A stretch of DNA of 33,175 nucleotides from Alphaproteobacteria bacterium (GCA_021325385.1 JAJPHH010000153.1:1-33175); one strand, 5' to 3'. Numbered from the stretch's first letter, positions 1-7,612 are shown. Notes: generated from the sequence alone by a model not told the origin. Numbers and translations are program-made.

Positions 1-1
1 C

Positions 2-430
2 ATGGTGCGCGCGGTTGGTTTGAATTCTCCGCTGTTGCTTGGCTTCGACGCCATCGAGCGAGCGCTCGACAAAGCGTCCAAGACAGCCTCCGACGGCTAC
101 CCTCCTTACAACATCGAGAGGATCGCCTCATCGGGGAACAGCCCGGAGATTTTGCGCATTACGATTGCGGTCGCCGGCTTCGGCCAGGATCAGATCGAGG
201 TGACTCAAGAGGAGAACCAACTCTTCGTCCGTGGTCGGCAGCAGGAGGACAAGACGCGCGAATTTCTGCATCGCGGCATCGCCGCGCGGCAGTTTCAGCG
301 CAGCTTCCTCCTCGCCGAAGGCATCGAAGTGCTTGGCGCCGAACTTGCCAATGGACTCCTGTCGATTGACTTAGCGCGGCCCAGGCCGGAGAGGACAGTC
401 AAGAAGATCAATATCTTAGCGCGAGACTAA
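2..430 (+). CDS. Small heat-shock protein, Hsp20/IbpA family
   Basis: An ATP-independent holdase of the alpha-crystallin type, expected to bind unfolding proteins in the cytoplasm and pass them to DnaK/ClpB. The 142-residue protein has the short N-terminal arm typical of the proteobacterial IbpA/HspD group (NSPLLLGFDAIERAL). An alpha-crystallin domain follows from about residue 38 (YNIERI) to 138, with the strand residues ITIAVAGF, the RGIAARQFQRSFLLAEGIEV block and the GLLSIDL signature near residue 118. The start lies one base inside the window edge, so an upstream start cannot be excluded, although this length and N-terminus fit the family. It is followed after 52 bases by a DUF1150 gene, an arrangement that recurs in alphaproteobacteria, and the two probably share a heat-inducible transcript. 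The promoter is outside the window. Confidence 0.9.
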   Translation: MVRAVGLNSPLLLGFDAIERALDKASKTASDGYPPYNIERIASSGNSPEILRITIAVAGFGQDQIEVTQEENQLFVRGRQQEDKTREFLHRGIAARQFQRSFLLAEGIEVLGAELANGLLSIDLARPRPERTVKKINILARD

Positions 431-482
431 CGTTCGCGCGGAGCAGGTCCCGTAAGAGACGGCTAGAAGAGGAGTAACAACA

Positions 483-743
483 ATGACCGGCGACAGTGAA
501 AGACGCTCGACTTTGACGCCGCAGGAATTCGCTCATCTCGGCGGCGGTTCGCTCGCTTACGTCAAGACGATCCGCTCGGAGGATGTGCAGGCCCTGTTCC
601 CGCAAGCCCCCGCGATTCAACCCGGCTTGAAGCTCTTCGCCCTTCTCGGCGCCGACGGCACGCCGATCATGCTGACCGATTCGCGCGACGCGGCTATCGC
701 GAACGCGTGGGAGAACCAACTCGAGACCGTGAGCTTGCACTGA
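483..743 (+). CDS. DUF1150 family protein
   Basis: An 86-residue cytoplasmic protein of the DUF1150 family. Family-like stretches are LTPQEFAHLGGGSLAYVKTI near residues 11-30 and FALLGADGTPIMLTDSRDAA in the second half. The molecular function of DUF1150 is unknown; its recurrent position directly after a small heat-shock gene suggests a role linked to protein-folding stress, which is inference. A clear ribosome binding site (GAGGAG) lies about 8 bases before the ATG. The operon ends at the hairpin at 793-826. Confidence 0.85.
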   Translation: MTGDSERRSTLTPQEFAHLGGGSLAYVKTIRSEDVQALFPQAPAIQPGLKLFALLGADGTPIMLTDSRDAAIANAWENQLETVSLH

Positions 744-792
744 TGCGGCTCCCGCGGTCGCGCACCGCTACAGCGGTTTATCATTAGGCGAT

Positions 793-830
793 ATTGCGGC
801 GGAGGCTCTTCGGTCTCCGCCGCAATCGTT
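793..830 (+). terminator. Strong hairpin ending the hsp20-DUF1150 transcript
   Basis: A perfect 12-bp stem (ATTGCGGCGGAG at 793-804 pairing with CTCCGCCGCAAT at 815-826) encloses a 10-base loop and is followed by a short T-containing stretch. It acts plausibly as an intrinsic terminator. It also argues against starting the next gene at the GTG at 832, which abuts the stem. Confidence 0.7.
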
Positions 831-895
831 TGTGGCGCCGTTCGCCTCGATCCGATTGCTTGAGCGGCGCAGGCGTCGACGCGGCGGCCCAGGCC

Positions 896-914
896 ATGTA
901 AATATTCTTTACAT
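896..914. promoter_or_regulatory. Probable TetR operator overlapping the tetR start codon
   Basis: The 19-base sequence ATGTAAATATTCTTTACAT is an inverted repeat (8-base arms, 3-base centre, one mismatch). The same operator occurs with perfect arms at 1749-1767 upstream of the DUF2852 gene. It overlaps the ATG at 913 by two bases. A TAAATA at 899-904 could be a -10 element placing transcription start at or next to the ATG, giving a leaderless mRNA. Repressor binding would then block both polymerase and its own start site (inference). Confidence 0.7.
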
Positions 915-1569
915 GACTTGGTCGAACGACGGACGCGACGGCCCCCGCGGTTATCATCACGGCAATTTGCGCGAGGCGCTGATCCGCGCTGCGCTCGAAC
1001 TCATCGCTCAGAAGGGACCAGCCGGCTTCACTTTTGCTGAAGCCGCGCGCTGGGCCGGGGTCAGCCCGGCCGCGCCCTACCGGCATTTTCGCGATCGCGA
1101 CGAGCTCCTGGCCAATGTCGCCCTGCGCGGCTTCCGCCAGTTCGAGGCCGCGCTGGCGAAGGCCTGGGACGGCGGGCGCCCGGACACGTCAGCCGCCTTT
1201 GACCGCCTGGGCAGGGCCTATCTTGAATTTGCGCGCGGCGAGCCGGCTCTCTATTCGGCGATGTTCGAAGGCGGCGTTCCGCTCGGCTCAAATCCGGAGC
1301 TGCGAGAGGCGAGCGATCGCGCCTTCGCCGTTTTGCGCCAAGCCGCGGAGAAACTCAGCGCGCAGGCGCCGCCAGGCGCGAGGCCTCCCGCCTTGATGGT
1401 CGCCCTGCACATTTGGGCCATGACCCATGGAATCGCTTCGTTGTTCGGCCGCGGCGATTCAGCGCGCCGCGCCTTGCCGATGTCGGCGGAGGAGCTGCTG
1501 GAGGCGCAGATGCTGATCTATTTGCGCGGCCTCGGCCTTTCAGAGACAAAATTCGGCCGCTCCGGCTAG
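913..1569 (+). CDS. TetR/AcrR family transcriptional regulator
   Basis: A 218-residue DNA-binding repressor. The N-terminal helix-turn-helix domain (residues about 16-62) contains YHHGNLREALIRAALELIA, then the recognition region FTFAEAARWAGVSPAAPYRHF, typical of TetR proteins. The C-terminal part (residues 70-218) is the variable, all-helical ligand and dimer domain. The ATG at 913 is chosen because the longer reading frame from the GTG at 832 starts right at a terminator stem and adds an Arg-rich stretch unlike TetR proteins. No good Shine-Dalgarno sequence precedes 913, so a leaderless transcript is possible. The 19-bp palindrome on its start codon and its twin before the DUF2852 gene imply autoregulation and control of the next gene. 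The ligand is unknown. Confidence 0.88.
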   Translation: MTWSNDGRDGPRGYHHGNLREALIRAALELIAQKGPAGFTFAEAARWAGVSPAAPYRHFRDRDELLANVALRGFRQFEAALAKAWDGGRPDTSAAFDRLGRAYLEFARGEPALYSAMFEGGVPLGSNPELREASDRAFAVLRQAAEKLSAQAPPGARPPALMVALHIWAMTHGIASLFGRGDSARRALPMSAEELLEAQMLIYLRGLGLSETKFGRSG

Positions 1570-1628
1570 CCGTGTGTAGCCGCGCTCTCGGGCGAGCGCG
1601 GTTGCCGCGGCCGGGGCGGCCGCTGGCG

Positions 1629-1713
1629 CCATTTCCGCGTAAGCGGGAATCCAGGGAGCCTCGGCGCTTGGAAAGCTGGCGCCGTCTGGATTCCCGCTTG
1701 CGCGGGAATGACA
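1629..1713. repeat. Paired-palindrome extragenic repeat (family A)
   Basis: Two hairpins of the type ATTCCCGCNNNCGCGGGAAT, at 1631-1650 (decayed) and 1690-1709, lie about 40 bases apart in opposite orientation with ATCCAG-type inner flanks and a GACA outer flank. Other copies lie at 9674-9775, 30662-30738, 31249-31269 and 32151-32232. It resembles the REP/dRS3-type repeats common in intergenic DNA. It separates tetR from the DUF2852 promoter. Confidence 0.8.
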
Positions 1714-1729
1714 CGAAACCCCCGGACGC

Positions 1730-1735
1730 TTGACA
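1730..1735 (+). promoter_or_regulatory. Possible -35 element (TTGACA) of the DUF2852 gene
   Basis: A perfect TTGACA lies 13 bases before the second copy of the TetR operator. The matching -10 region would fall inside the palindrome at about 1752-1758, where no clear TATAAT match is visible. Bound repressor would cover the -10. The assignment is tentative. Confidence 0.45.
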
Positions 1736-1748
1736 AGGGCCGAAGCTG

Positions 1749-1767
1749 ATGTAAATGTTATTTACAT
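1749..1767. promoter_or_regulatory. Probable TetR operator upstream of the DUF2852 gene
   Basis: The sequence ATGTAAATGTTATTTACAT is a perfect 8-bp inverted repeat with a 3-base centre. It matches the copy on the tetR start codon in 15 of 19 positions. It lies 20 bases before the ATG at 1787 and just downstream of a TTGACA, an ideal place for repression. Confidence 0.75.
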
Positions 1768-1786
1768 TCACACTTGAGGTGGCGCG

Positions 1787-2260
1787 ATGACTGTCATTCT
1801 GATGATCCTGGGCTTCGTATGGTGGTGGCCGATCGGGCTCATCATCCTCGGCTTCCTGATCGCGCGCGGGCGGTTTGGCCCTTGGCGTCGCCCGAGCTTT
1901 GCTGGGAGTGGATTGATGTGCGACTGGGAACACAATTGGGATCACAACATGGACCGATGGGAACAGAGATGGGACCGCAAGATGGCCCGCATGCAGGAGA
2001 AGATGGACCGCGTGCGCGCCAGGATGGAGCGCTTCAAAAGTCACGGCGACTGGTGGCGTCCGGCGACGGCGTCGAGCGGCAACCGAGCCTTTGACGAATA
2101 TCGCTCGGAGACCCTCAAGCGCCTCGAAGAAGAGCAGCGCGAATTCAAGGAATTCCTCGAGCGCCTGCGCTTCGCCAAGGACCGCTCCGAGTTCGATCAG
2201 TTCATGAACGAGCGCCGCAACCGCCCGCCGGAGCAGCCAGGTCCGCAGCCTCAGGCGTGA
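1787..2260 (+). CDS. DUF2852 family small membrane protein
   Basis: A 157-residue protein with one N-terminal hydrophobic segment (residues about 3-26, VILMILGFVWWWPIGLIILG), then a Trp/Met/Arg-rich amphipathic stretch (residues 45-85, with repeated W, D, R and M) likely to form a coiled coil. The conserved DUF2852 tail runs from about residue 100 (NRAFDEYRSETLKRLEEEQ) through FLERLRFAKDRSEFDQFM, and the C-terminus is Pro/Gln-rich. The function of the family is unknown. A GAGGTGG ribosome binding site precedes the ATG. The palindromic operator shared with the tetR gene shows that it is the regulator's likely target, so it probably responds to whatever ligand the TetR protein senses. Confidence 0.85.
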   Translation: MTVILMILGFVWWWPIGLIILGFLIARGRFGPWRRPSFAGSGLMCDWEHNWDHNMDRWEQRWDRKMARMQEKMDRVRARMERFKSHGDWWRPATASSGNRAFDEYRSETLKRLEEEQREFKEFLERLRFAKDRSEFDQFMNERRNRPPEQPGPQPQA

Positions 2261-2427
2261 TCGGTCGAGCCATTGCGCGGGCCGTCCCTCGTCCGAGCGG
2301 GCGGCCCGCGATGTTTATGGCGGCGCCAGCTGTCTTCGTCAGGCGATTGATCGCCTGCGGCGTCGAACCAACCGCCCTTGACCGCGCAGGACGGGGTAGC
2401 GAAACGTCCCACGCCGAGCGCGACGAG

Positions 2428-2832
2428 CTACACGCCGCCCGGCGGAATGAAGGCGCAGTAGAGGTTGATCGTTTCGGCGCCGTCGTCGGAACGGAAAAAG
2501 AATTCGCCGTCCGGCTGGGCCCACGCATAGCCCGGCCCAGGGATCGAGTAGCAGAGATGCGCGCGATGCTCGACATTGCTCGGCGGGTCGCCGGCAATCG
2601 GTAAGAAGATGATGCGCCGTTTCGGAATCGCGACCCAGTGGTTCTCGCGGGTCAAGAATTCAAAGGTATTGCCGATCTCGCGGTAGATCGTCGCCGAACA
2701 ATCGTGGTCGCTGCAACAGACCTGGCCGTTCTCGCCGCGGACGCCAGTATAAAGATCATGCGGAAACGCCGATCGCCCGGCCACGAACGATAACGGGACG
2801 GCGGCGACGATAACCTGAAACAGCTTCATCAT
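2428..2832 (-). CDS. Secreted Cys-containing hypothetical protein
   Basis: A 134-residue protein with a Sec signal peptide (MMKLFQVIVAAVPLSFVAG, cleavage probably near residues 20-24). The mature part starts HDLYTGVRGENGQVCCSDHDC, then carries two more cysteines (HLCYS and NLYCAF), so disulfides or metal binding in the periplasm are plausible. Similar short exported proteins with a CC-x(3-4)-DC core occur widely in Hyphomicrobiales; none has a function known to me. It is divergent from thyA with 115 bases between the starts. ATG at 2829 is an equally possible start. Confidence 0.7.
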   Translation of the reverse strand: MMKLFQVIVAAVPLSFVAGRSAFPHDLYTGVRGENGQVCCSDHDCSATIYREIGNTFEFLTRENHWVAIPKRRIIFLPIAGDPPSNVEHRAHLCYSIPGPGYAWAQPDGEFFFRSDDGAETINLYCAFIPPGGV

Positions 2833-2947
2833 CTGACCGGCTCAGTCGACGCGTTTTCCTCCATCTTCACGCCCCCATCAAGGCGCGAGCGTCGCCGGCG
2901 CGAATCGGGTAAAAAGGCAGGCTTCTCTCACCGTTCGCGGCCGTGAA

Positions 2948-3742
2948 ATGCGCGCTTATCTCGACCTCCTCGCTGAAGCCCTGGACAAGGGCGTCGTTAA
3001 AGGCGACCGCACCGGCGTCGGCGTCAAGTCGCTGTTCGGCCGGCAGCTCCGCTTCGATCTCAACGACGGTTTTCCGCTGGTCACCACGAAGCGCGTGCAC
3101 CGCAAGTCGGTCGTCCATGAGCTTCTGTGGTTCCTCAAGGGCGACACCAATATCGCCTACCTGAAAGAACGCGGCGTCGGCATCTGGGATGAATGGGCCG
3201 AGGAGAACGGCGATCTCGGCCCGGTCTATGGCAAGCAATGGCGCGCCTGGCAGGGGCCGGACGGCAAGGTCTTTGACCAGATTTCCTGGGTGCTCGACGA
3301 GATCAGGCGCAACCCGAATTCGCGCCGCCTGATCGTCTCGGCCTGGAACGTCGCCGACATCGAAAAGATGAAGCTCGCGCCCTGCCATTGCCTGTTCCAG
3401 TTCTATGTCGCCGACGGCAAGCTCTCCTGCCAGCTCTACCAGCGCTCGGCCGACATCTTCCTCGGCGTGCCGTTCAACATCGCCAGCTACGCGCTGCTGA
3501 CGCATATGATCGCCGCCGCCTCCGGCCTCGGCGTCGGCGAGTTCGTGCATACGTTCGGCGACGCGCATTTGTACCTCAATCATCTCGACCAAGCGCGCGA
3601 GCAACTCGGGCGCGAGCCGCGGCCGCTGCCCAGGCTGAAGCTGAACGCCGCCGGCAAGTCGCTGTTCGACATCGCCTACGACGACATCGAGTTCGAAGGG
3701 TATGATCCCTGGCCGGCGATCAAGGCGCCGGTCGCCGTATGA
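2948..3742 (+). CDS. thyA: Thymidylate synthase
   Basis: Makes dTMP from dUMP using 5,10-methylenetetrahydrofolate and releases dihydrofolate. At 264 residues it has the same length and numbering as the E. coli enzyme. The nucleophile Cys146 sits in LAPCHC, the phosphate-binding arginines are at 21, 126, 127 and 166, Glu58 and Trp80 line the pocket, Asp169 and Asn177 contact the pyrimidine, and His207 and Tyr209 contact the sugar. The C-terminus ends APVAV, close to the usual APVAI. Its stop overlaps the folA start (ATGA), so the two are translationally coupled and the dihydrofolate it makes is recycled by the next enzyme. In many alphaproteobacteria hflK-hflC follow this pair; here they do not. 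Confidence 0.97.
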   Translation: MRAYLDLLAEALDKGVVKGDRTGVGVKSLFGRQLRFDLNDGFPLVTTKRVHRKSVVHELLWFLKGDTNIAYLKERGVGIWDEWAEENGDLGPVYGKQWRAWQGPDGKVFDQISWVLDEIRRNPNSRRLIVSAWNVADIEKMKLAPCHCLFQFYVADGKLSCQLYQRSADIFLGVPFNIASYALLTHMIAAASGLGVGEFVHTFGDAHLYLNHLDQAREQLGREPRPLPRLKLNAAGKSLFDIAYDDIEFEGYDPWPAIKAPVAV

Positions 3743-4236
3743 CGCTGTCGCTGATCGCCGCGGTCGCGCGGAACGGGGTGATCGGGCGCGGCGACAAGCT
3801 GTTGTGGCGGCTGCCGACGGATATGAAACATTTTCGCGCTCTGACCATGGGCAAGCCCGTGATCATCGGACGGAAGACCTACGAGTCGATCGGCAAGCCG
3901 CTGCCGGGCCGGCAGACGATCATAGTGACGCGGAATCCTCGCTACGCGGCCGAAGGCGCGCATGTCGTCCGCGGCGTTGAAGCCGCTCTCGACCTGGCGA
4001 AGCGATTGGCCAGACCGGACGTCGAGATCGTCAGCGCGGGCGGCGGCGAGATTTACGCCCAGACGATCGGGCGCGCCGATCGGCTGTACCTGACCGAGGT
4101 CGACCTTGCGCCGGAGGGCGATGCGACGTTTCCAAGAATTGATCCGAACCTTTGGCGAGAGACAGAGCGGAAGGCAGGACTGCGAGGCGAGCGCGACGAG
4201 GCAGACTTCGCCTTCGTGACTTACGAGAGGCGGTAG
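3739..4236 (+). CDS. folA: Dihydrofolate reductase
   Basis: Reduces dihydrofolate to tetrahydrofolate with NADPH. The 165-residue protein has the N-terminal [20 protein letters not shown] block with the usual loop, the catalytic acid Asp28 in [12 protein letters not shown], the [25 protein letters not shown]-binding block (residues 38-57), and the [12 protein letters not shown] second nucleotide motif. The start overlaps the end of thyA by four bases. It is chromosomal and of ordinary composition, so there is no sign of an acquired trimethoprim-resistance variant. Confidence 0.96.
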   Translation: MTLSLIAAVARNGVIGRGDKLLWRLPTDMKHFRALTMGKPVIIGRKTYESIGKPLPGRQTIIVTRNPRYAAEGAHVVRGVEAALDLAKRLARPDVEIVSAGGGEIYAQTIGRADRLYLTEVDLAPEGDATFPRIDPNLWRETERKAGLRGERDEADFAFVTYERR

Positions 4237-4278
4237 GGCGCGCGGCGCGCGGCTCGAAGGCTGCGGCGACGGCGCGAC

Positions 4279-5196
4279 TCAGGGCGCGTCGATTGCATCG
4301 ACGGGCGTCGGCTTGGCGCCGCCTTTCTCGCGCCAGACCAGGAACAGGCCGCAGGCGACGACGATCGCCGCGCCGACCACCACGGTCGGCGGCGGGCGGT
4401 CGCCGAAGACGATCAGGCCGGCGATGATCATCCAAAAGAGCTGGGTATAGGCGAAAGGCGCGAGGATCGGCGCCGGCGCGCGTTGATGGGCAACGATCAA
4501 CAGGCCGTGGCCGGCGGTGGCGCAGATCGCCATCATCAGGACGACGCTCGAAACGAACAGAGTGGACGGCGCAACCCAGACGAAGGGCAGGAGCGGCGTC
4601 AGCAGCGCGACGCCGGCGAGCGGCGTGAAGAACAAGGTCGTCTCGGCCGCGTCATGCGCGGCGAGCACGCGGGTCAAGATCGCGTAGAACGTGTTGCAGA
4701 CGACGCCGCCGATCGCGACGAGCGCGACCGGCTGAAAGGCGTGGGTCCCGGGCGCCATGGCGACGAAGACGCCGACCAGGCCGAAGCCGATCGCCGCCAT
4801 CCGCGCCGGGCCGACCCATTCGCCGAGCAGCGGTCCCGCGACCAGCGCGACGAGGAGCGGTTGCAGAAACGAGATGGTCGCGGTCTCCGCCAATTGCAGA
4901 TGCCGGATCGCGACGAGATTGGCCATGGTGGAGCCGAGCAACATCAGCGAGCGCCAGGCCTGGAGATGCGGGCGGCGCGAGCGCAAGAGGCCGGGGCGCT
5001 TGATTGGCCGCACCAGGATAAGGCCGAAAACCGCGGCGGCGACATAGCGCGCCCAGACGATCTCGATGGTCGGCAGCGACTGAGCCAGCCATTTCGCGCT
5101 CGAGTCGTGGCCCGAGAAGCAAACCATCGTCGCGCACATCATCGCGATCGCGAAGCGGCGCCGGCGGCGTTCGTGCGCCGCGGGGAGGGCGGCCAT
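4279..5196 (-). CDS. EamA/DMT-family inner-membrane transporter
   Basis: A 305-residue protein of the drug/metabolite transporter superfamily with two EamA repeats and about ten hydrophobic segments. The first repeat (residues about 15-135) includes the conserved SSAKWLAQSLPTIEIVWARY and the repeat end LQLAETATISFLQPLLVALV; the second (about 150-290) ends in APFAYTQLFWMIIAGLIVFG. The substrate cannot be told; close relatives are annotated S-adenosylmethionine or amino-acid-metabolite exporters. An upstream TTG at 5262 would add 22 residues without hydrophobic character, so the ATG at 5196 is preferred. It converges on folA with only 42 bases between the ends. Confidence 0.88.
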   Translation of the reverse strand: MAALPAAHERRRRRFAIAMMCATMVCFSGHDSSAKWLAQSLPTIEIVWARYVAAAVFGLILVRPIKRPGLLRSRRPHLQAWRSLMLLGSTMANLVAIRHLQLAETATISFLQPLLVALVAGPLLGEWVGPARMAAIGFGLVGVFVAMAPGTHAFQPVALVAIGGVVCNTFYAILTRVLAAHDAAETTLFFTPLAGVALLTPLLPFVWVAPSTLFVSSVVLMMAICATAGHGLLIVAHQRAPAPILAPFAYTQLFWMIIAGLIVFGDRPPPTVVVGAAIVVACGLFLVWREKGGAKPTPVDAIDAP

Positions 5197-5442
5197 GGGG
5201 CCGCTTACCGGCCAAGGCGACGGCTTCGCGGCGAGCGAAGTCAGGTCGTGGTCTTTGAACAAATGCTTTCAGGCGCCCGCCCGCTTCTCGCGGCGGGACA
5301 GGAGCGCGTTCCCATTGGATTCGGTTTGACGCGAGGTTTAGACCCGTCGTGCGCTCAGGGCAAACGAGGCCGCAGTCGCAGCCTTGTCCATGGCGCAAAA
5401 ATGGCTCACGATTCCGCGAGTTCCGTCACGGGAGGCGCGCCC

Positions 5443-6282
5443 ATGCGCGACTTGAGGGGCAAGACCGCTTTCGTCACCGGCGGCGCGAGCGGGTTCGGCT
5501 TCGAATTCGCCAAACTGTTTCTTGCCGAAGGCATGAGCGTCTTTCTTGCGGATATCGAGGCGGCGCCGCTAGAGCGCGCCGTCGAGGCGCTGAGGCCGTT
5601 CGGCGCCGTCCGCGGCGCGGTCTGCGACGTCGCACAGCGCGCCTCGGTGCAGAAGGCGGCGGACGAAGCGATCGCCGCCTTCCGCGCCGTGCATCTCGTC
5701 TGCAACAACGCCGGGGTCGGCGGCGGCTCGGGCGGCGTTGAGGAATTTTCCGAGCGCCATTGGGATTGGGTGATGGGGGTCAACTTGATGGGCGTCGTGC
5801 ACGGGATTGCGGTCTTCCTGCCGCATATGCGCGCCCACGGACAGGGCGGCTGGTTCGTCAACACCGCCTCCATGGCCGGCCTGCTCGGCCAGCCCTATGG
5901 CGCGCCCTACAGCGCCAGCAAGTCAGCGGTGATCGCGGTCTCCGAGTCGCTGTCGTACGAACTGCGCGAGACCAAGATCGGCGTCAGCGTCCTGTGCCCG
6001 GGCTTCGCCAGGACCGGGATTGCGCGAAGCGAGCGCAACCAGCCGCCCGATCTCGCCGCCGCAGCGCACGCCGCGCTGTCGCAAGCGGCCGCCGAACGCG
6101 CCGCGATGGCCGCACAGGCGGTGGCGACCGGCGTCGAGCCGGCGGAGGTCGCGGCGCGTACTTTGCAAGGGATCAAGGACGGCGATCTTTATATTTTCAC
6201 GCATCCGGCGATGCGAAAGATGATCGAGAAAAGGTTCGAGAGGATCGGCGCGGCGTATGACAAGGCGGAAAAGTACGTTTGA
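5443..6282 (+). CDS. Short-chain dehydrogenase/reductase (SDR)
   Basis: A 279-residue classical SDR that uses NAD(P)H on an unknown carbonyl or alcohol. The Rossmann glycine motif is TGGASGFG (residues 12-19), Asp37 after the second strand favours NAD, NNAG lies at 88-91, the catalytic Ser is near 143, and Tyr156 and Lys160 form YSASK. The C-terminal part (residues 200-279) is rich in Ala and ends in a FTHPAMRKMIEKRFERI segment, as in SDRs annotated near fatty-acid or steroid metabolism. The ATG at 5443 is chosen because GGGAGG lies 7 bases ahead; the reading frame is open far upstream, but that part is the antisense of the EamA gene. Confidence 0.88.
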   Translation: MRDLRGKTAFVTGGASGFGFEFAKLFLAEGMSVFLADIEAAPLERAVEALRPFGAVRGAVCDVAQRASVQKAADEAIAAFRAVHLVCNNAGVGGGSGGVEEFSERHWDWVMGVNLMGVVHGIAVFLPHMRAHGQGGWFVNTASMAGLLGQPYGAPYSASKSAVIAVSESLSYELRETKIGVSVLCPGFARTGIARSERNQPPDLAAAAHAALSQAAAERAAMAAQAVATGVEPAEVAARTLQGIKDGDLYIFTHPAMRKMIEKRFERIGAAYDKAEKYV

Positions 6283-6291
6283 TGACCGCCG

Positions 6292-6311
6292 CCCCTCCTT
6301 CGGGAGAGGGG
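6292..6311. terminator. Short GC hairpin between convergent genes
   Basis: CCCCTCC and GGAGAGGGG flank a TTCG loop, with one bulge, between the ends of the SDR and DUF924 genes. It may serve as a bidirectional terminator, or may be a worn fragment of the CCCTTCTCCC-type repeat seen at 7613-7833. No T-run follows. Confidence 0.35.
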
Positions 6312-6321
6312 AAGACGCGCC

Positions 6322-6867
6322 TCATCCTGCAAACCCGCCTTCATCCAAAAACCTTTTCTCTTCCGGCGTCGTGATGCGACCAAGGACGCGATTGCGATGC
6401 GGGAAACGTCCGAACCGCGCGATGATGTCGCGATGGATGACCGCATATTTCTTTTGCTCGGCGTCGCCCAGCGCCTCGAGGAGCCGCAAGGAGCGATCCT
6501 GATCGGCGAGCGCTTCGGAATGCATGAAGGGCAGGTAAAAGAACAGCCGCAGGTCCTTATCGACCGCTCGGTCGAAGCCGCGCGCGAGCGCCTGTTCAGC
6601 GGCGCGCCGCGCGAGCGGATCGGTGGCGAAAGCGTGGGCGCTGCGGCGGAAGATGTTGCGCGGGAACTGGTCGAGCAGGATCAGCAGCGCCAGCGCGTCT
6701 TCGGGTTTCTCCTCCCACGCGGCGAGCTCGCCGCGCGCCGCTGCTTCGTGCGCCGCAAGGAACCGCGCCCTGATCTCGCGGTCGAAGGCGTCATTCGCGG
6801 CGAACCATTTATCCGGGCCGGCTTCGCGCCAGAATTGGATGATTTCGGCGGGCGAGATTGTGTTCAT
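6322..6867 (-). CDS. DUF924 family protein
   Basis: A 181-residue cytoplasmic, all-helical protein of the DUF924 family, which has a TPR-like fold. Family hallmarks are EIIQFWREAGPDKWFAANDA near the N-terminus, LALLILLDQFPRNIFRRS near residue 65, FYLPFMHSE near residue 109, and the C-terminal AVIHRDIIARFGRFPHRN block. No enzymatic activity is established. ATG 6867 is taken because it starts the family's usual N-terminus and has a GGAAG ribosome binding site; an in-frame start 63 bases further upstream would add a non-conserved Arg/Ser-rich leader. Confidence 0.9.
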   Translation of the reverse strand: MNTISPAEIIQFWREAGPDKWFAANDAFDREIRARFLAAHEAAARGELAAWEEKPEDALALLILLDQFPRNIFRRSAHAFATDPLARRAAEQALARGFDRAVDKDLRLFFYLPFMHSEALADQDRSLRLLEALGDAEQKKYAVIHRDIIARFGRFPHRNRVLGRITTPEEKRFLDEGGFAG

Positions 6868-6990
6868 GGGCTTCCGCTTTGCGGTTGATAGGCGTGTTCC
6901 GCTGAGGCGCATCGCGCTTGCGGCCCCCACTGGCGTTCGTAAAATGCTATTCTGGCGCGCCTTCCGAACCGCGAACAGGCAACCCTCGAC

Positions 6991-7287
6991 ATGCTGAAGC
7001 TTGAGGATTACTGCCTCAATCCGCAGGACTCACGCGGCCGGCATAAAGCAAGGGTATTTCGGGAATCGCTTGGCGTCACTCGCAGCGACGCCGCCTAGCT
7101 TAGGAGTTCTTTGTTAGCCGCGATGAAAGGCGCTGAGGCGATCGAACTTGGGTCAGACGCCTTCGGGACGCGCTGGCGGGTCGACGCGCCGGTCTCGCGA
7201 CACGGCAGAAATATCGTGGTAAGAACGATTTGGATCATTCGGATCGGAGAGAATGCGCCGAGATTCGTTACTTGCTGGGTATTGTGA
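6991..7287 (+). pseudogene. DUF6883 protein gene interrupted by one amber codon
   Basis: The frame from ATG 6991 reads MLKLEDYCLNPQDSRGRHKA, then RVFRESLGVTRSDAA, and meets TAG at 7096-7098 (codon 36). The same frame stays open for 62 more codons without any other stop and reads LRSSLLAAMKGAEAIELGSD, then FGTRWRVDAPVSRHGRNIVV, ending APRFVTCWVL at the TGA at 7285-7287. Both halves match one DUF6883 domain of about 98 residues; a Trp (TGG) at the stop position would restore the usual AxWLR motif. So a single G-to-A change (or a sequencing error, or amber readthrough) explains the break. The TGA overlaps the ATG of the DUF4926 gene, so the two were translationally coupled. The function of DUF6883 is unknown; it is a small domain often met near toxin-antitoxin-like genes. 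Confidence 0.8.
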
Positions 7288-7517
7288 TGAGCGCACTGAA
7301 GGAAACGAATAAATCACCCCTCCTCGATGTGATGGCGCTGCTTGGCGACCTTCCGGCGGAAGGTTTGGCGCGTGGCCAAGTGGGCACGGTCGTAGAGTCG
7401 CTTGACGAGCGAACCGTGTTGGTCGAGTTCGCAGACGATCAGGGCCGCGCCTATGCAATCGCCCCGTGTCCGAGATCGCAGCTCCTCGCGCTGCGCTACA
7501 CGCCGCAGGCGGCGTGA
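7287..7517 (+). CDS. DUF4926 family protein, partner of the broken DUF6883 gene
   Basis: A 76-residue protein whose core, SPLLDVMALLGDLPAEGLAR followed by GQVGTVVESLDERTVLVEF and AYAIAPCPRSQLLAL, matches DUF4926, a small beta-rich (SH3/KOW-like) domain. The ATG at 7287 overlaps the stop of the preceding DUF6883 frame (TGATG), so a two-gene unit with coupled translation is likely. Pairs of DUF6883 and DUF4926 suggest a two-component module, possibly toxin-antitoxin-like; which member would be the toxin is not known to me. With the first gene broken this partner may be an orphan. Confidence 0.8.
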   Translation: MSALKETNKSPLLDVMALLGDLPAEGLARGQVGTVVESLDERTVLVEFADDQGRAYAIAPCPRSQLLALRYTPQAA

Positions 7518-7612
7518 ATCTCCTGCAGCTTGATTACGACGATCTAGATCACCTACGAAAGCTTCTGCGTCCAAGCAAACTGTTTTCATTAAAAAAGGCC
7601 TAAGTAAGAACT

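Noticed and set aside
4483-5442. Open frame extending upstream of the SDR gene to 4483
   Set aside because: This stretch is antisense to the EamA transporter gene, has an Arg/Asp/Gly-rich composition with no fold, and a good ribosome binding site marks the SDR start at 5443.
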